A stretch of DNA of 64,000 bases from Stropharia rugosoannulata (taxonomy: Eukaryota; Basidiomycota; Agaricomycetes; Agaricales; Strophariaceae). Positions 32,907-44,429 of this stretch are shown piece after piece. The position numbers and the translations under genes are program-made. The stretch spans positions 1 through 64,000 of the forward strand of contig JANCIK010000006.1 in NCBI GenBank assembly GCA_028532985.1, read 5' to 3'. Each line of letters begins with the position of its first letter. Position 1 is the first letter of the stretch. Below the pieces are notes generated by a model that was not told where the DNA came from, ran no database searches, and saw nothing but the letters and a program-made list of their open reading frames with translations.

Positions 32907-34971
32907 ATGCATCTCAAGTAAGACTTCAATAGTACAATTGCGCTCAATATATATCCTGTACCCTCATAAAATCTGAAGCTACGCATGACGTTGGTCTCGA
33001 TGCAAGACGTTGACGAGTATAACTGACACTTAAGTACCGTGCATTCAAAAAAATGACCGTGAGGAATGCATTGGAAACACTAATTAAGTACTTCTAACTC
33101 CCTACATTAGCGTAGTCTTTTTTCACAGTGACTGGAATATGTGACGGCCCGTGGGAACCACCCAGTCAGTGCTTTCACACGCTTTTCCGCGTTGCCATTT
33201 CTCCAGTAACATCGGCATTTCCCCGATTACGTTTTGCAAAACTACTTGAGGAACGGTAATGTCACCATATTAGCAGGACTCTATGCAGAATAGTTTACCC
33301 CCCGCAAGCTACGCATACACATACAGAACCACGCGGGTGAGAGCTCAGTACTGTAAAACCAATTCTGCAGACTGGTATATGCTCCCTATATCACTGGACC
33401 ATTTAACTGCGACGTTGGATGGTGACAGAAGAAGATATCAGAGATGAGATTTGGAACCATGATAAGAAATCCGCTGGAAGGTTGCGAGAAAGGGGTCCGT
33501 GGGGAAGATCCCCACAAGTGAGCCGATCCTATATGTTGTCTAGTGCAGGGAAATACGGTTCACAACCTAGTGCAAAGACAGATATACTGTTATTTGCAGT
33601 AACAAATAGGTTGAATCACGCCGGGCCAGTGTACACGGATTTGAGCAGCCCTTACCGGCTACCTCAAGCAAAGTTGGTTAGATTGGATTCCATGTTTATC
33701 GGCCCACGTTGCCCTGCACAGCATGCAATATATCATATGCTGTACATATTATGTTGCCTCAATTACGTCCAGCGATTCTGGCGTTTTTACTCCCTTAATT
33801 TGTGTCTTTGAGAAACCAACGCACAAGCACTGGTTTGTTCTTGTATAGTGGAGTTTAAATATATACATCCTATGCGGATCTAAGCTGTGTTAGAAGTTTC
33901 AAGTGCGCAGGCTATATATATTGTCTTAAAGAACTCAGCACATTATATTTTAATGCTCTCATGCCTTGCTGACACGCTTATTAGGTGATATATTTAAGAA
34001 GAAATGTCCAACACATCTGTAAGGAAAGGTATGTCCGAGGTGCTTTTGTGTTACCTTTTAGTTCAGTCGGGGATATTGACAAAATTATGTCTCGGACGTC
34101 GTAAGGCGAATACGCTATGTATATATAGCTAATAAATAATAAATAATATTATTCTCGAGGTGTTAGATATAACACTGCTGGCACCGACCCATGTTTGGCC
34201 GCCAAACATGTGAGTACTGATAGCATTGTGTCACTTACCAGCTCAAGTTGTGTTACGTAGAGTAGTGTGTTGTTGCTTTGCGAGTTAATAGTCCGACCCT
34301 TTGTATTGTAACCCAAGGCCGGTCCGTCGAATTACAGCAATTCATACGGTCAAAAGACGCATAAATAATACAATGGGAGTTTATCAACTCCACGGCTGGT
34401 TGAAGCCTTTCAAATTAACTTCACTAACTAGGACTCAACGTCAATGCGAAATTAGAAGCACACTTGGGTTGAATTTATTTTATTGAGTCTCAGGCATCAG
34501 CATGCACTTCGGAAGGACGGAACTTCTCATAGAGATAGCTTAAATGTGTCGGAAATTTGATTTGAGAGCTGGGAGGGGCAGGCATGTCAAGGCAGATTAA
34601 TTTTATTGTTGTATAGCTATGAATAGGAATAGCGCGCGTTAAACACATGTTATATCCTAATCTGGAAAAAATATAGAGCTAATGGTGAGGTGTGTAAGAG
34701 GTGCGCGGTCATCTACTGACTTGTACTCTGGGTAGAGTCTAAAAATGGTGTAGCATTGAATAGCCCCGGGGTGATGAGCCAATAACGACAATGTACACCT
34801 CCAGGGAAAGGCTTAGGTCAATCCCGTTAAAAGCCACCTTTGAGTAGGTCCTTGCGTTTCTAAACAACGATATTAATTTTACCAGTTTTTAACTGCTAAG
34901 ACTACTACAGGAATGCAATCCTCCGAGGTACTAGTCACTAAGTGCGTCCTCTTACCGTCACACTGTCGGCC
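32907..34971. other. Intergenic; one transposon-end-like palindrome
   Basis: A plus-strand frame at 33419-33811 (130 codons) has no recognisable domain and I do not call it. At 34171-34210 AACACTGCTGGCACCGACCC is followed by the perfect palindrome CATGTTTGGC-C-GCCAAACATG; a related end-like motif is at 61368. Nothing else seen. Confidence 0.45.
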
Positions 34972-36347
34972 ATGTCAGATATAAATTTCTCGATTAATTA
35001 CCACAGTGCAGAGAGCTTGGTCTGTCGTCTCATATCTCAATTATCTCATTTAATATTCTTACGAATCTTGTTTACATAGCTTCTTGGGCATTTCTTCAAT
35101 TCTGCTCTTTATGGCGTCCTAACCGTTCAAACCTGTAAGTGCTTGATGCCTTCCAGTTTCGGACTTTTCGTGCACCATGCTTCGCCACGTACTAATAATG
35201 GAGCTTTATGCATGCGTATTATGTGTTTATTTCCCAGATTTCTACTTCACAGCTTTTCCGAATGACGGTCCGCGTAAGAAGCTGATTGTTGCATTATTGT
35301 ACATAATGGAATCCTGCCAATCAGGCTTAATGATTGCGTATGGATATACAACAATCTCTGCTGAATTTGGTAATCAGTTATCCCTGGATCAAGTGGGAAA
35401 CGGCTGGTTTTCTGTACCAATCATGAGTGGGACCAGTAGGTTTACACTGTTCTGATTTTTCGAGCCAAATACTCAATCAAAATGATCGAATTAGTTGCCT
35501 GCATCGTCCGCGGGGTATATATTTACCGAATATATATCCTTTCAGAGTCTAAATCCATCTGTTCAGTGATTATAATCGTAAGGTCTAACATACTTGTAAT
35601 TATACGTACATCTGACGTGGTGTTTCTACAAGCTATGCATCCTTCAACTGGCCAGTGTTTGTGCGTCGTTCACACTTGGCGTGCAAACTAAAAATGCGAA
35701 ATTATTGTCTTTTATACTCACTTCAAAGGGGTCATTAACTTCATTTGGGGTAAGTCAGAATGAGCCGTATGACTCCATACTAAGACAATATCAGGTCTGG
35801 GAGGCAAGCGATGCGCTCTCTGATTTGATCATTTCTTTATGTATGTTGTATTATGTGAGGTCTACACGTACTTCAGTCAGTCAGTCTTAGTTAAATTAGT
35901 TTATACTTAACTATTGCAGCTACATCCCAGGAAAAGAGGATTCCAGAGAACTAAAGATCTAGTTAACAAGATAATCAAATTAAGTGTTGGCACCGGTTCA
36001 GTGACAGGTAGAGTCAAACTACCTTAGCACCATTGCCTTGAATGACTGATTGTCATACGATTATAGCGGCGATCTCGCTGGTAACATTAATAACAATCTA
36101 CTTGCCAGACAAACATCAATATTGGATAACGACGGCAATGATGATTGGGAAAGCATACTCCAACTCAATCATGGTCATGTACAACAGTAGGTTCAAAGTA
36201 GTTCCTAACTGCCCAGCGCCAATATGGAATGAGAAATTGGAGGAGACCTCGAGGCATTGTATGGGTGAAATTACCGGATTGCAGTTTGCAACGAGCAGCA
36301 GGGCAGGGCATAACGAGCTCTCTGGCGTAGATAGCTTGGTTTTTTAA
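34972..36347 (+). pseudogene. DUF6534-type multi-span membrane protein, degenerate copy
   Basis: Recognisable exons: 34972-35019 (MSDINFSINYHSAESL), 35080-35134 (LLGHFFNSALYGVLTVQT), 35238-35435 (FTAFPNDGPRKK... to VPIMSGT), a piece near 35484-35580 (IELVACIVRGVYIYRIYIL), 35795-35854 (VWEASDALSDLIISLCMLYY), 35920-36007 (LHPRKRGFQRTKDL... TGSVT), 36067-36347 to the stop. This is the full order of the DUF6534 family: hydrophobic seven-span fungal membrane proteins of unknown function. Two faults suggest loss of function: no AG acceptor exists before IELVAC, and the exon present in the paralog at 45153 is missing, its place taken by sequence (35655-35760) that matches 51885-51995 beside the DIRS-type gene. 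The first donor (GTCTGT) is also poor. Confidence 0.6.
35655..35760 (+). mobile_element. DIRS-associated fragment inside the DUF6534 gene
   Basis: Matches 51885-51995: both have GTTTGTGCGTCGTT(C/T)ACACTT, a GCGTGCAAA-like block, CGAAATTATTGTCTTT and GGTCATTAACTTCAT. In the second location this block lies about 420 bp upstream of the RT/RNase H gene, so it is probably element terminal sequence. Confidence 0.6.
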
Positions 36348-36594
36348 ATTTGGAGTCTTAGGCGCGTGTTCAATAAATTTGACAATTTATCTTATGATAC
36401 CTGTAAGACATTTTTGTTTTCCGCCACCCGGATGCATGTTAGCCACACTGCATTCTTATGGGCTGATCTTTGAGAACAGCCGCACAATGGTTTACTAAAT
36501 TAGTAGTACATAGGTAAAAGTATTGCTAAATACCATGAAACGGACGCAAGAAAAAACGCTGCTTCAGTGTTTACAGCTCATCAGACACACGGGT

Positions 36595-36905
36595 TTAGTA
36601 TTTGCTACGTGACACGGACGCTTAAAGTAGCAACCTTCCCATAAGTGAGTCGCAGTAACAGGCCTCTTTATAGTCTGCCTTCAATTGCTGCATAGCCTTT
36701 TCCAATCACTGTGAAATGGACTACGGAGACCTCATTCCTGAGCTCAGATGTATCGCAGGCGATAGAAGGCAACAAAGAGCACCACGGTATAGCACGGAGG
36801 GGTTGGGACAACCCCTTCAACACTTCAATTTATCCGACCTCTATCACAGTCTTTTACAATCTTTTCCCACACACTCGGATAACAGCAATATAATGAAGGG
36901 AATCA
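36595..36905 (+). pseudogene. Truncated DIRS-type RT gene, 5' fragment
   Basis: 36595-36715 matches 52311-52424, the leader of the intact element gene, and ATG 36716 opens a frame MDYGDLIPELRCIAGDRRQQ... that aligns with the first 50 residues of the 52425 gene (MDYRDLIPELRSFAEDRRQQ...). Similarity ends after about LLQSF (near 36880); the remaining frame to 37057 is unrelated. The RT and RNase H domains are absent, so this is a 5' relic. Confidence 0.72.
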
Positions 36906-37147
36906 ATATCGCCTTCATCTGGCATATGCATGGATTGTTTGTAAGCACGGAGAAAGCCAGTTTTCTTGGACACCTGCCATTCATTATGTCCTTAATAAGC
37001 AAGCATCAATCAGTTGATATGCTTAATGTTGAAATGTCTAACCACATCATGAGTTAATGGAAACATTTATATGCACGGTCTTAATCTGACTACAATGCTT
37101 ATGTTTACTCTATGTTCCCGAAATTGGGATCATGTTGTATATATGAT

Positions 37148-37534
37148 TTAGAAGACAGACACACTCTCCCAGTTGAACCTAACACGTAGGGTTTAGATCT
37201 CTATTAACTGCTAGGTCCACGAGAATGAATGAACTTACCCAGCAGGGGCGGTAGCACATCCAGAGCCGCCGCCACGTACCAACTGAGGACCATTGGTACA
37301 CGCGTCATGTTCACCGCCAGAGACAAAGAAGTCAATCTGGTTAGGGACACCGGAGTAGCTCATGGACTTGACCGATTCGCTTCCAAGCGTGAGACAGGTG
37401 TTGGGGTTAACAGTGTTGACACCAAGGTTAGTACCAGTGCAGTCTGCTCCCGCAAAGAAGGTGACTGTGGCCGCCATTGCACCAGAAGCTGAGGCAAGCA
37501 CGGCGGCGGAAACGAGGGCGACGTTGAAGTACAT
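37148..37534 (-). CDS. Small secreted cysteine protein, copy C
   Basis: Minus strand, two exons: 37534-37239 and 37178-37148, with a 60-bp intron (GTAAGT...TTAG) splitting the same Gly codon as in copies A and B. The product is 108 aa: signal peptide (residues 1-19, ending SGAMA), mature ATVTFFAGADCTGTNLGVNT, four cysteines, and last exon FNWESVSVF. It differs from copy B mostly in the second strand (PNQIDFFVSGGEHDAC). A TATA box (TTTATA on +, 37671-37676) lies about 140 bp upstream, as in A and B. Probably extracellular, function unknown. Confidence 0.86.
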
Positions 37535-37670
37535 TGTAATGGGGCTCTATAGCTGCGCGATGGCCAACATAATTAATCAACACAGTTCTTATGAAGGAGG
37601 AAGAATATATGAAAGCTTACTTGGTCAACACAGAGGAGGAGCTTGTTTAGATCGTTAAAGTGAACGCGGC

Positions 37671-37676
37671 TTTATA
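37671..37676 (-). promoter_or_regulatory. TATA box of secreted-protein gene C
   Basis: TATAAA on the minus strand, about 140 bp before ATG 37534; spacing conserved with copies A and B. Confidence 0.55.
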
Positions 37677-37844
37677 CTGTTTCTTCCATGCAGATGTTAT
37701 GTAAAGGATTGTGATTAAAAGCACGGTCACCGCTTAATGGAGTATTCACTCACCGTTGTTTGGACAGTGTCATTCTCTTTTTCACAGTGCAAACAAAGTA
37801 AAGAAGCACTGGACTGAGTTATACCTACACTAGATATTTACAAC

Positions 37845-39190
37845 GCTCCGCGAGACCTGGGATCCATATCAACTCTTACACACGGTCCATATATTATTTA
37901 AACTTGGATTACAGACCTACGAGTTATGGTATTTCCTAATACATATAAAGACAATACATAAGTAATGACATGTAACTTCATATTAGTAGTCCTCCTGTCC
38001 ATCGGAGCTGTGGTATATCAGAGGCTGGTACCTCCAGTTTATGTTTAGGGGAACAAAACGAAGAAGTGATATCTGGAACTTGACGCCTTCGTAAAGCTTG
38101 AATCTAGAAGCTTAGCAGAGCAACGCCTAATATATGGTGTGCAGTTCGTGACTGATAGCACTGCCTATATAATGTGATCTCGGTGGGGGGATAAAGCATT
38201 CCCACGACCCAATCACTCGGGTTATACAGGAGTTGGAGTTTATATATACCCTGCCATTTAACGGCGTAAGTGTAAATACCCCTCGGAAAGTCCACATCTG
38301 ATTAACTTATTTTTTCACTGCCCGGTGGCCACTGAACTGTGCCCAACTTGCGTTCAATGACTGGAACGTTCTCAAATATGACACAACCCTGCAGCTGATG
38401 CTGTGGAATAATCAGAGGTGCAGGGTTTCGTACCCTTCAACAGGTGCAGTTACGCTTCCAGAACATTCGTACCGTGGTCTAGACATAACCAGTTATGTAT
38501 ACATCCATGAAGTGCGCATACATCCACAAATGGTCCGCGAGACCTGGTACTTACATCAACTCTTACATGCGGTGCTATATTGTTTATGAAGATGCGCATA
38601 TTGTGCGGATGTCATCAATACCCGATCAACGCGCTTGATGCTCCTTCTGAGCGGACCTGCACAGGTGAAGGTGGGCTCCTGGGAGAAGATATGCCCTTCC
38701 ATCGAAAGTGAACTCTTATAGGACGTCTATCATAAAATTATCACATTTTGACTGTTATTCACAATTTTAAGAATACAAGGAGAAGAAGTGATGTCTACAA
38801 TTTGGTACCTGCGGGAATATTTGGATCATGAAGCTCTACAGAACCACGTGTAATAGATGGGTGCAGTTTATGATTCATACAACACATACTTCCCACAGGA
38901 TTAACACCCCGGGAACTTGAGGTTTTCAGGTGACCTGAAAGCTCATAAAACTTGATTGAAACTATAAAAAATTAAAATTAATTGAATTTCTGGCAGGTCA
39001 CCTGAAACCCTCAAGCTCCTGGGGTGATTACCCCCGGACCTCGGCGGAGGGTGAACGTGTGCCCATGACCTAATTAATTAGGTTACTATGCGAGAGCAGT
39101 GGGCGCCTATATATACACTGCCATTTAGCCCGGCTTAAGAGTTTATAAAAATAACCATCAGCAAGTTCATATTTGACTGAATTACATCAA
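37845..39190. repeat. Tandem segmental duplication, ~700-bp period
   Basis: 37845-38300 and 38530-39190 are diverged direct copies. Shared blocks: CCGCGAGACCTGG ... ATCAACTCTTACA (37851 and 38538), AAGAAGTGAT.TCT (38060 and 38783), and the CTATATATACNCTGCCATTTA block (about 38250 and 39110). No protein-coding gene is evident; the TATATATAC block looks promoter-like. The second copy is longer because it contains the MITE at 38903-39028. Confidence 0.65.
38903..39028. mobile_element. MITE with 33-bp terminal inverted repeats
   Basis: Left arm 38905-38937 and right arm 38994-39026 are inverted repeats with 30 of 33 matches (CACCCCGGGAACTTGAGG.. against CACCCCAGGAGCTTGAGG.., both then TTTCAGGTGACCTG). 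The 56-bp core is AT-rich and non-coding. TTA occurs on both sides, fitting a 3-bp TTA/TWA target duplication as left by PIF/Harbinger-type elements. The corresponding position in the other duplicated copy (near 38175) lacks the insert, which acts as the empty site. Confidence 0.8.
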
Positions 39191-39449
39191 ATTTGTCCAA
39201 TGACCGTGTCCAACGTGAGCTGAAAGGCAGAATTGTGCCATTCCCAGACAAGCAGCTTTTGTGAGCAAAAAATTGGCTTACGTTTAATTCTCTTCCCACA
39301 TCTGCCGGGTGATTTAATCACAACGTACTTAAGCTTCACACGTAGACATCTCTGTACATTGAAGCCCGGTCCTTTTACGGAGTTCAATAACTGGAATGAA
39401 TCTTTAAATCCGGAGTTATATACATATATGACTGCGATTATTTGTTTTT

Positions 39450-39839
39450 CTATACTTCAAATACGGAGAGCTCTTCAAAAACAGCAATACTACCCCAGCT
39501 GAAGCTATAGACTAGTCAGCACTGTTCATAGACCCGGTCCAAATTAACGTACCCAGACGGCGCCGTCCGGCATCCAGAACCGGGGCCCACAATTGGCCCC
39601 GGCCCATTGTCACATTGTTTCGTTACGAAGAACTGCATGCTCGTAGTGACGTTCGAATAGCTGGCGGAGACTACCGATATGTTGGAGGCGATTGTGAAAC
39701 AAGTGTTTTCATGGACTATGACACTCCCTTCATCTGTACCAGTGCACTCCACCCCAGAAAAGAGGGTTATGTTGGCAGAGGATGCGCGACTTGCAGAGGC
39801 TATAATGCCGGCCGTAATAAACACGATGCGAAGATGCAT
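39450..39839 (-). CDS. Small secreted cysteine protein, diverged copy D
   Basis: Minus strand. I start at 39839 (MHLRIVFITAGIIASASRASS), which lines up with the signal peptides of copies A-C, rather than at the in-frame ATG 36 bp upstream. Exon 1 is 39839-39553. A GTACGT donor in the same split Gly codon as in the paralogs and a TTCAG acceptor (intron 39552-39499) give exon 2, 39498-39450, encoding GWGSIAVF plus a short tail. W-x-S-[VI]-x-V-F matches WESVSVF of the paralogs, which supports splicing over reading through to the stop at 39516. The product is 111 aa with ANITLFSGVECTG at the mature N-terminus, four to five cysteines and several N-glycosylation sequons (NIT, NIS, NVT). It is the most diverged member. 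Confidence 0.7.
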
Positions 39840-39875
39840 ATTACTCCTGACATATGCATAACAAACGCAGGGCAT

Positions 39876-41030
39876 AGCGTAAACGATAAGACAGGTGTGC
39901 TTGTATAAGTTGTACGGAATGATCTACCGTGTAGCAACAATAGCGGTATGAACCAGGGAAAGAACCCCTGAAATGGGTTGGTGTATTTATTGCTGCCTCC
40001 TTACTCTAACTACTTCCCTTAGAAAACTAGGAATTGACGCGGTAATCGCCTTGGGGAATGCAATGCAGATTATAACATGCACAGTAAACCGCACTCCACC
40101 CAGATTGTAAAATACATGGAGGTATGCATCGGCCTACACAAAGGCTAGGCTGTGTCGTCCAATAGTATGTAACGAGGAAGTCGTACGTATGATTGTGACA
40201 ATTACATATTAGGATAAATCCGAGCGCCAGGGATCCAAATACCGTCTCATGTCCTTGTTCTACATTGGTCTATGCACACAGCTGATCAGTACCGCAGTAA
40301 TGAGGTAAAATGGATGGCTTCCCCTTCACGGGATGGTCTAGACAGTAGAACTAATCACGGATCCGGGAAGCGCGCATACATATAGAGTACACAAATAGAG
40401 TCACTGTGGATGACACAATTGACCGGTGGGAGAACGGCAGGCGCAGGTGTCTACTTAACCTACGACATAGATGAATCGATGACCGCCAATCCTCTCGGCT
40501 TCGGCCACTCTGCCGAGGAGGCTAATAAAGGGTACATATATATAAATCGTATGTATTCGTGTATTTTTCAAAATCAAACCCTACCTAATCTTACCCAACG
40601 TGTCTCCCCCGCTGCTCTGTACAAACGCCGAAACGCTCGGGAGTACGCACGAACAGGTCGGTCCAGAAACTTTGAAGTATAACCATTTGGAAGCTTGAAT
40701 GCCAACGGGTGACGTCAGTGCGATATAAATCATGAGTCTATAGAATGACAGGCTGATTTAAGGCATTGCATCAGATCCGTGGCGCTCTTAAGCTGACCAA
40801 AACAACAGAAGGGGATGATGCAAATGTATTATGCTATGAGAACCGAAAGTTTGTGGCCCAAGGAAGAGCAGAATATCCCCTAAGCACGTTCGTCAGATAG
40901 CAACATGGAGGAACCGAACAACAGAGATATCTTAAAAAAGCAGAATGGCAGACTGTCCACAGGAGGACTGCCCGTGAAATAGGGTGCGGCGATGAGCAGT
41001 AGTCAACATGCCATAGAGTAAATAAAACCC
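39876..41030. other. Intergenic, no gene supported
   Basis: About 1.1 kb upstream of copy D. A plus-strand frame at 40410-40682 (90 codons) shows no family features. Nothing else seen. Confidence 0.4.
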
Positions 41031-43215
41031 TCAGCTAGACCAAGGCGTATGCTGCAGGTAACATCGAGGCGTCACTGTGGTTCCGCAAAAGGCGACATGA
41101 GTGACGGCGGAAGGTAATGGAGGACATAGTATAATATAGACGTGTACGACCTCCATGTTTGGGGGCGGAGACGGCCCGGTCGAAGACGTGAACAGAAACA
41201 GACATAAAAGATATCACAAATTTCACTGTACATCTTCGAGGCCCTAGCTCACGACCTACGCCGAGAGAGACACAAACGAACACCAAGAAGCATGACCCCG
41301 GGTCGAATACGACGCAAGTACAACTAGGCAGGCGTCATTTTACCGCCCCAGACACCAGGGAGATCATACTCTCTCAGGCAAGGTTGTCAGGGTGTCCAAA
41401 CGACGACTATACAGTGTGAAGAGTTCCAAGGGCCACATAAAGTCCAGGCCCAACACAGGGCGTGCGGCGAAGAACGACCCCAGCGAATGTATGTAACAAC
41501 ACAAGATGAGAGCATGGACCCCACGAGACGAGCACAGACCCCACGATAAGCGCATAGACCAGTGTCACCGCCGACAGAGTCAACGACACAATCAGGCGGT
41601 GAGTACTGGGGACGTACACAGAGGCAGATGGGCAGGACAGATTTAGTATACCAAACCATAAATGGGGGCACACTTACAGCCATAACTTGAGCGAACGAGT
41701 GGTGATTTATGATCATTAGAATATACTGGAAACGGCGTATGTCTTGTCAATGAGGTTGCGCGAAGGGCCTACAGATTAGGACGACGGGATGGGTAAGTGG
41801 ACGTACAAGCGCGGACACGAGGGGACGGACGCAATTCGCCGTGTAGAAGGGGAGAGCGGAACATGAATAATCCTGGACAGGAGGAGGTGAGTAGGACCGA
41901 CAGCACGCAAGCATGTAGGTATTGTTCTACAGAGAGGGATGATAATTAGCCCTGACCGAACGATACATGTTGAACGATGATCGCGAAGCCGGGGAAGTTA
42001 TAGAAAATAGAGGCAGCGGGTGCCATTTAACGTTCAAGTTGAAAGCTGTGTTTTCATGGGGTCCAGCTGAATAACAGTGAGGGGGAGAGAAGCAATGGGA
42101 AGCGGCACATGCGCATCGTGAGCATTATCTGCTGCCAGGGAGTGCTGCTTCAGCGTGTGGAGCACCGTAGGCGACAAGGGCGCGCATACAAATGAACATC
42201 AAGCAGTTTCCAGTGCAGGAAGGTGTGGCCGTGGTCGCCGGTCATGTCCTTGAAAGCACGGGATAGACACGCCGACTCGATGGATCGCAACTCGCATGGG
42301 TAGGAAGCCAGATATCTCCCCTGCAGGGCCTAAAAGATCATGAAAGGGAGACGCACACTGGGTCCTCTCAGGAAGGGGGACGACCAAGAGAAAGGCGCTG
42401 TGAGCTCCTGAAGGTACGCATATATGCGGGTAGACATGCCTGTTTGCGCGTGCAGGGCGAAAGAAACCCCTATGCATGAGGTGATCTTGTCTGTGACAAC
42501 AGAGAATCGACCAGGCAGCGGGGAGCGGAGGGAAGTGTACGCGTAAATGGCGGCGAGGGCCTGGGGTGACGTGGTGAACGGCGGGAGCACCGTGTCGCGC
42601 GGATTTGCGCAGTCGGATCCGTACTCTCGGTCAAGAACTTGGTGCATGCCACAGTATCCGCTGGTGGTCGAGGGAAGGGATAAAATACGGGGCGTTAGGG
42701 CTGAATCGAGGTGAGGACTCGCAGGACCGGCAGATCGATGCAGATGAGGAGACCGGGTACCGAGGAATCGAGAGGAGCGCACCCTGAAGCTGAACCTCAT
42801 CCAGACTTGCGTAACATTCATGGGGCAGGAGATCAGCAGACAGAAGAAGCGCGGCACATAGGCGGGGAAAGGAACCATCTAAGAGAACGCGAAGTGCATT
42901 GAGGTGGATGGACTGAGGCATACGCCAGTAGACGTACAGCGAAATCTCGCGCGACCCGGAATATAGGAGCATTTCAGAACAATTCATGCTGGGAACGGCG
43001 AGGGAGCGATGCATGAGCGAGAGGGAGTACACGCTGCGAGGAAGGCGAAACTCAGAGTCAAAGGAGATGAAGGAGTAAGAAACAGGGTGAGCGGGGGTAG
43101 CAAGTGCAACGGGACGAAATTTTGTCACGTCGAGCCACACCGGCATGCTCCGGTAACGGCATCATACCGATGCCGGCATCTTCTAGGAAGGAGAAACCAA
43201 CACTGCGAAAACTAG
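41030..43215. repeat. GC-rich degenerate repeat, copy R1
   Basis: GC-rich block with many overlapping frames but no domain. 42230-42280 (TTGAAAGCACGGGATAGACAC) matches 54828-54850; 42418-42560 matches 47066-47175 and 62361-62470; 43130-43215 matches 47705-47800 (ACGCCGGCATG..CCGGTAACGGCAT in the latter). The longest frame (minus, 43146-42631, 171 codons) is not conserved in the other copies and I do not call it a gene. Confidence 0.6.
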
Positions 43216-43660
43216 TTTTATTTCGTTTAACAATCTCCGAGGCTCTTTATTCTGATTTAATCTCTTTGTCAAGTGCTCACCTTGGCTGTGATTTTGGATC
43301 CAGTGTAGGAAGAAATGCTATTCTGGCCAATAAATAAGTAAGCACCCATGAGCGAATGAATAACCCATGCAACGGTGGTTTAAGCGCTCACCTCGATTAG
43401 GCCTGCCTGATACCGAAGTTTCCATGCAAGTTTAAAAAAACTGACTCACGCTTCGCTCCGGCTGAACGTACCCGGACTCTAGTGATAGCTATTAACCTAT
43501 TAATGTAAACCTTATATGGAGTGGACCAAGCGTCTGGCATTCCCACCCAACTCTGTCAGTCTTGTCATACCATATGGAAGAAGCAGATCTACTGTCGCAT
43601 CTACCACATGGCCACCTGGCCACCAGCACAGATACGGCACGTGTGTGCTCTTTTCTATGA
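42400..43660. repeat. Segmental duplication, copy 1 (pairs with 47060-48280)
   Basis: Collinear with 47060-48280 over about 1.25 kb: the 3' part of the GC-rich repeat, then an F-box gene promoter (shared CTCACCTCGATTAGGCCTG, GAGT.G..CAAGCGTCTGGCATTCCCACCCA) and the first codons of the F-box gene. Similarity stops about 90 bp into the coding region. Confidence 0.75.
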
Positions 43661-43810
43661 TATCAGCGTCACTGTGGCCATCCGGGTAGAGATGGACATC
43701 CCAGAGAGTTTCCCGAAGTACGAGCGTATACAAAGAGAGATGCTTTCAGCAACCCCAGTACTGACAGATATTGTAGTGCACTCCTCTCAAAGTGTTCTTA
43801 TATTTCACAC
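43574..43810 (+). pseudogene. Truncated F-box gene copy
   Basis: ATG 43574 opens MEEADLLSHLPHGHLATSTDT, matching MEEEQLLSHLRNGYLASRRDT at 48185. The frame meets TGA after 28 codons. A short related stretch in another frame (around 43650-43760, including ERIQREM against GIEREM) follows before homology ends. No F-box motif remains. Confidence 0.72.
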
Positions 43811-44429
43811 ATAACACTTACTCACACCTCGATATGTAATTACAAGTTTATAAATAGATACTCAGTACATCTCTGTGGGATTGATTACTTTTCGATAGCA
43901 TTTCTTGAGAACATTTTTCCAGTTTCTCGTTCTGTGCATTTCCTATCTACGTTTTCTGATTATAATCCCACATATATCCAGCACACTGGTAGTTTTCCTT
44001 GAAATCATGATGATTGAACAGCCATGACAGCGGGCCTGAACCGGTCATTAACTACGTAGCACATGGCGTCCTGGATTAAATATTGCATTGCCTTGTGTTA
44101 CTTCCTAACATAAAGAAAGACTCTGTACATCCTTGAGACCGCGAACATCGAGATACAATAGAACATTTTGCATTACCATAACCATTCACAGAAATGCTAT
44201 ATTGTGCCAACTGGCGACAGGGACAGGCAGCCTTGTAGAAATTAAAGGCCGTAAATTCTGGGCGCCAACTTGGTTGATAAATGATCATCTGCGTTCTTTG
44301 ATAGTAACACATCTCCTCTGTGAAGTATGTGGGAGGGACCAATGACATCTTTTCCTGTGTGTATATAAAGTGCAAGATTGGTTTCATAAAGGTTCTCGTC
44401 TTACCCCGCAAGCCCATCCAGCACGGATA

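Noticed and set aside
33419..33811. 130-codon plus-strand frame
   Set aside because: Has an ATG but no domain, no paralog in the window and no supporting promoter features.
42631..43146. 171-codon minus-strand frame in repeat R1
   Set aside because: The collinear region in R2 does not preserve the frame, so it is not under coding constraint.
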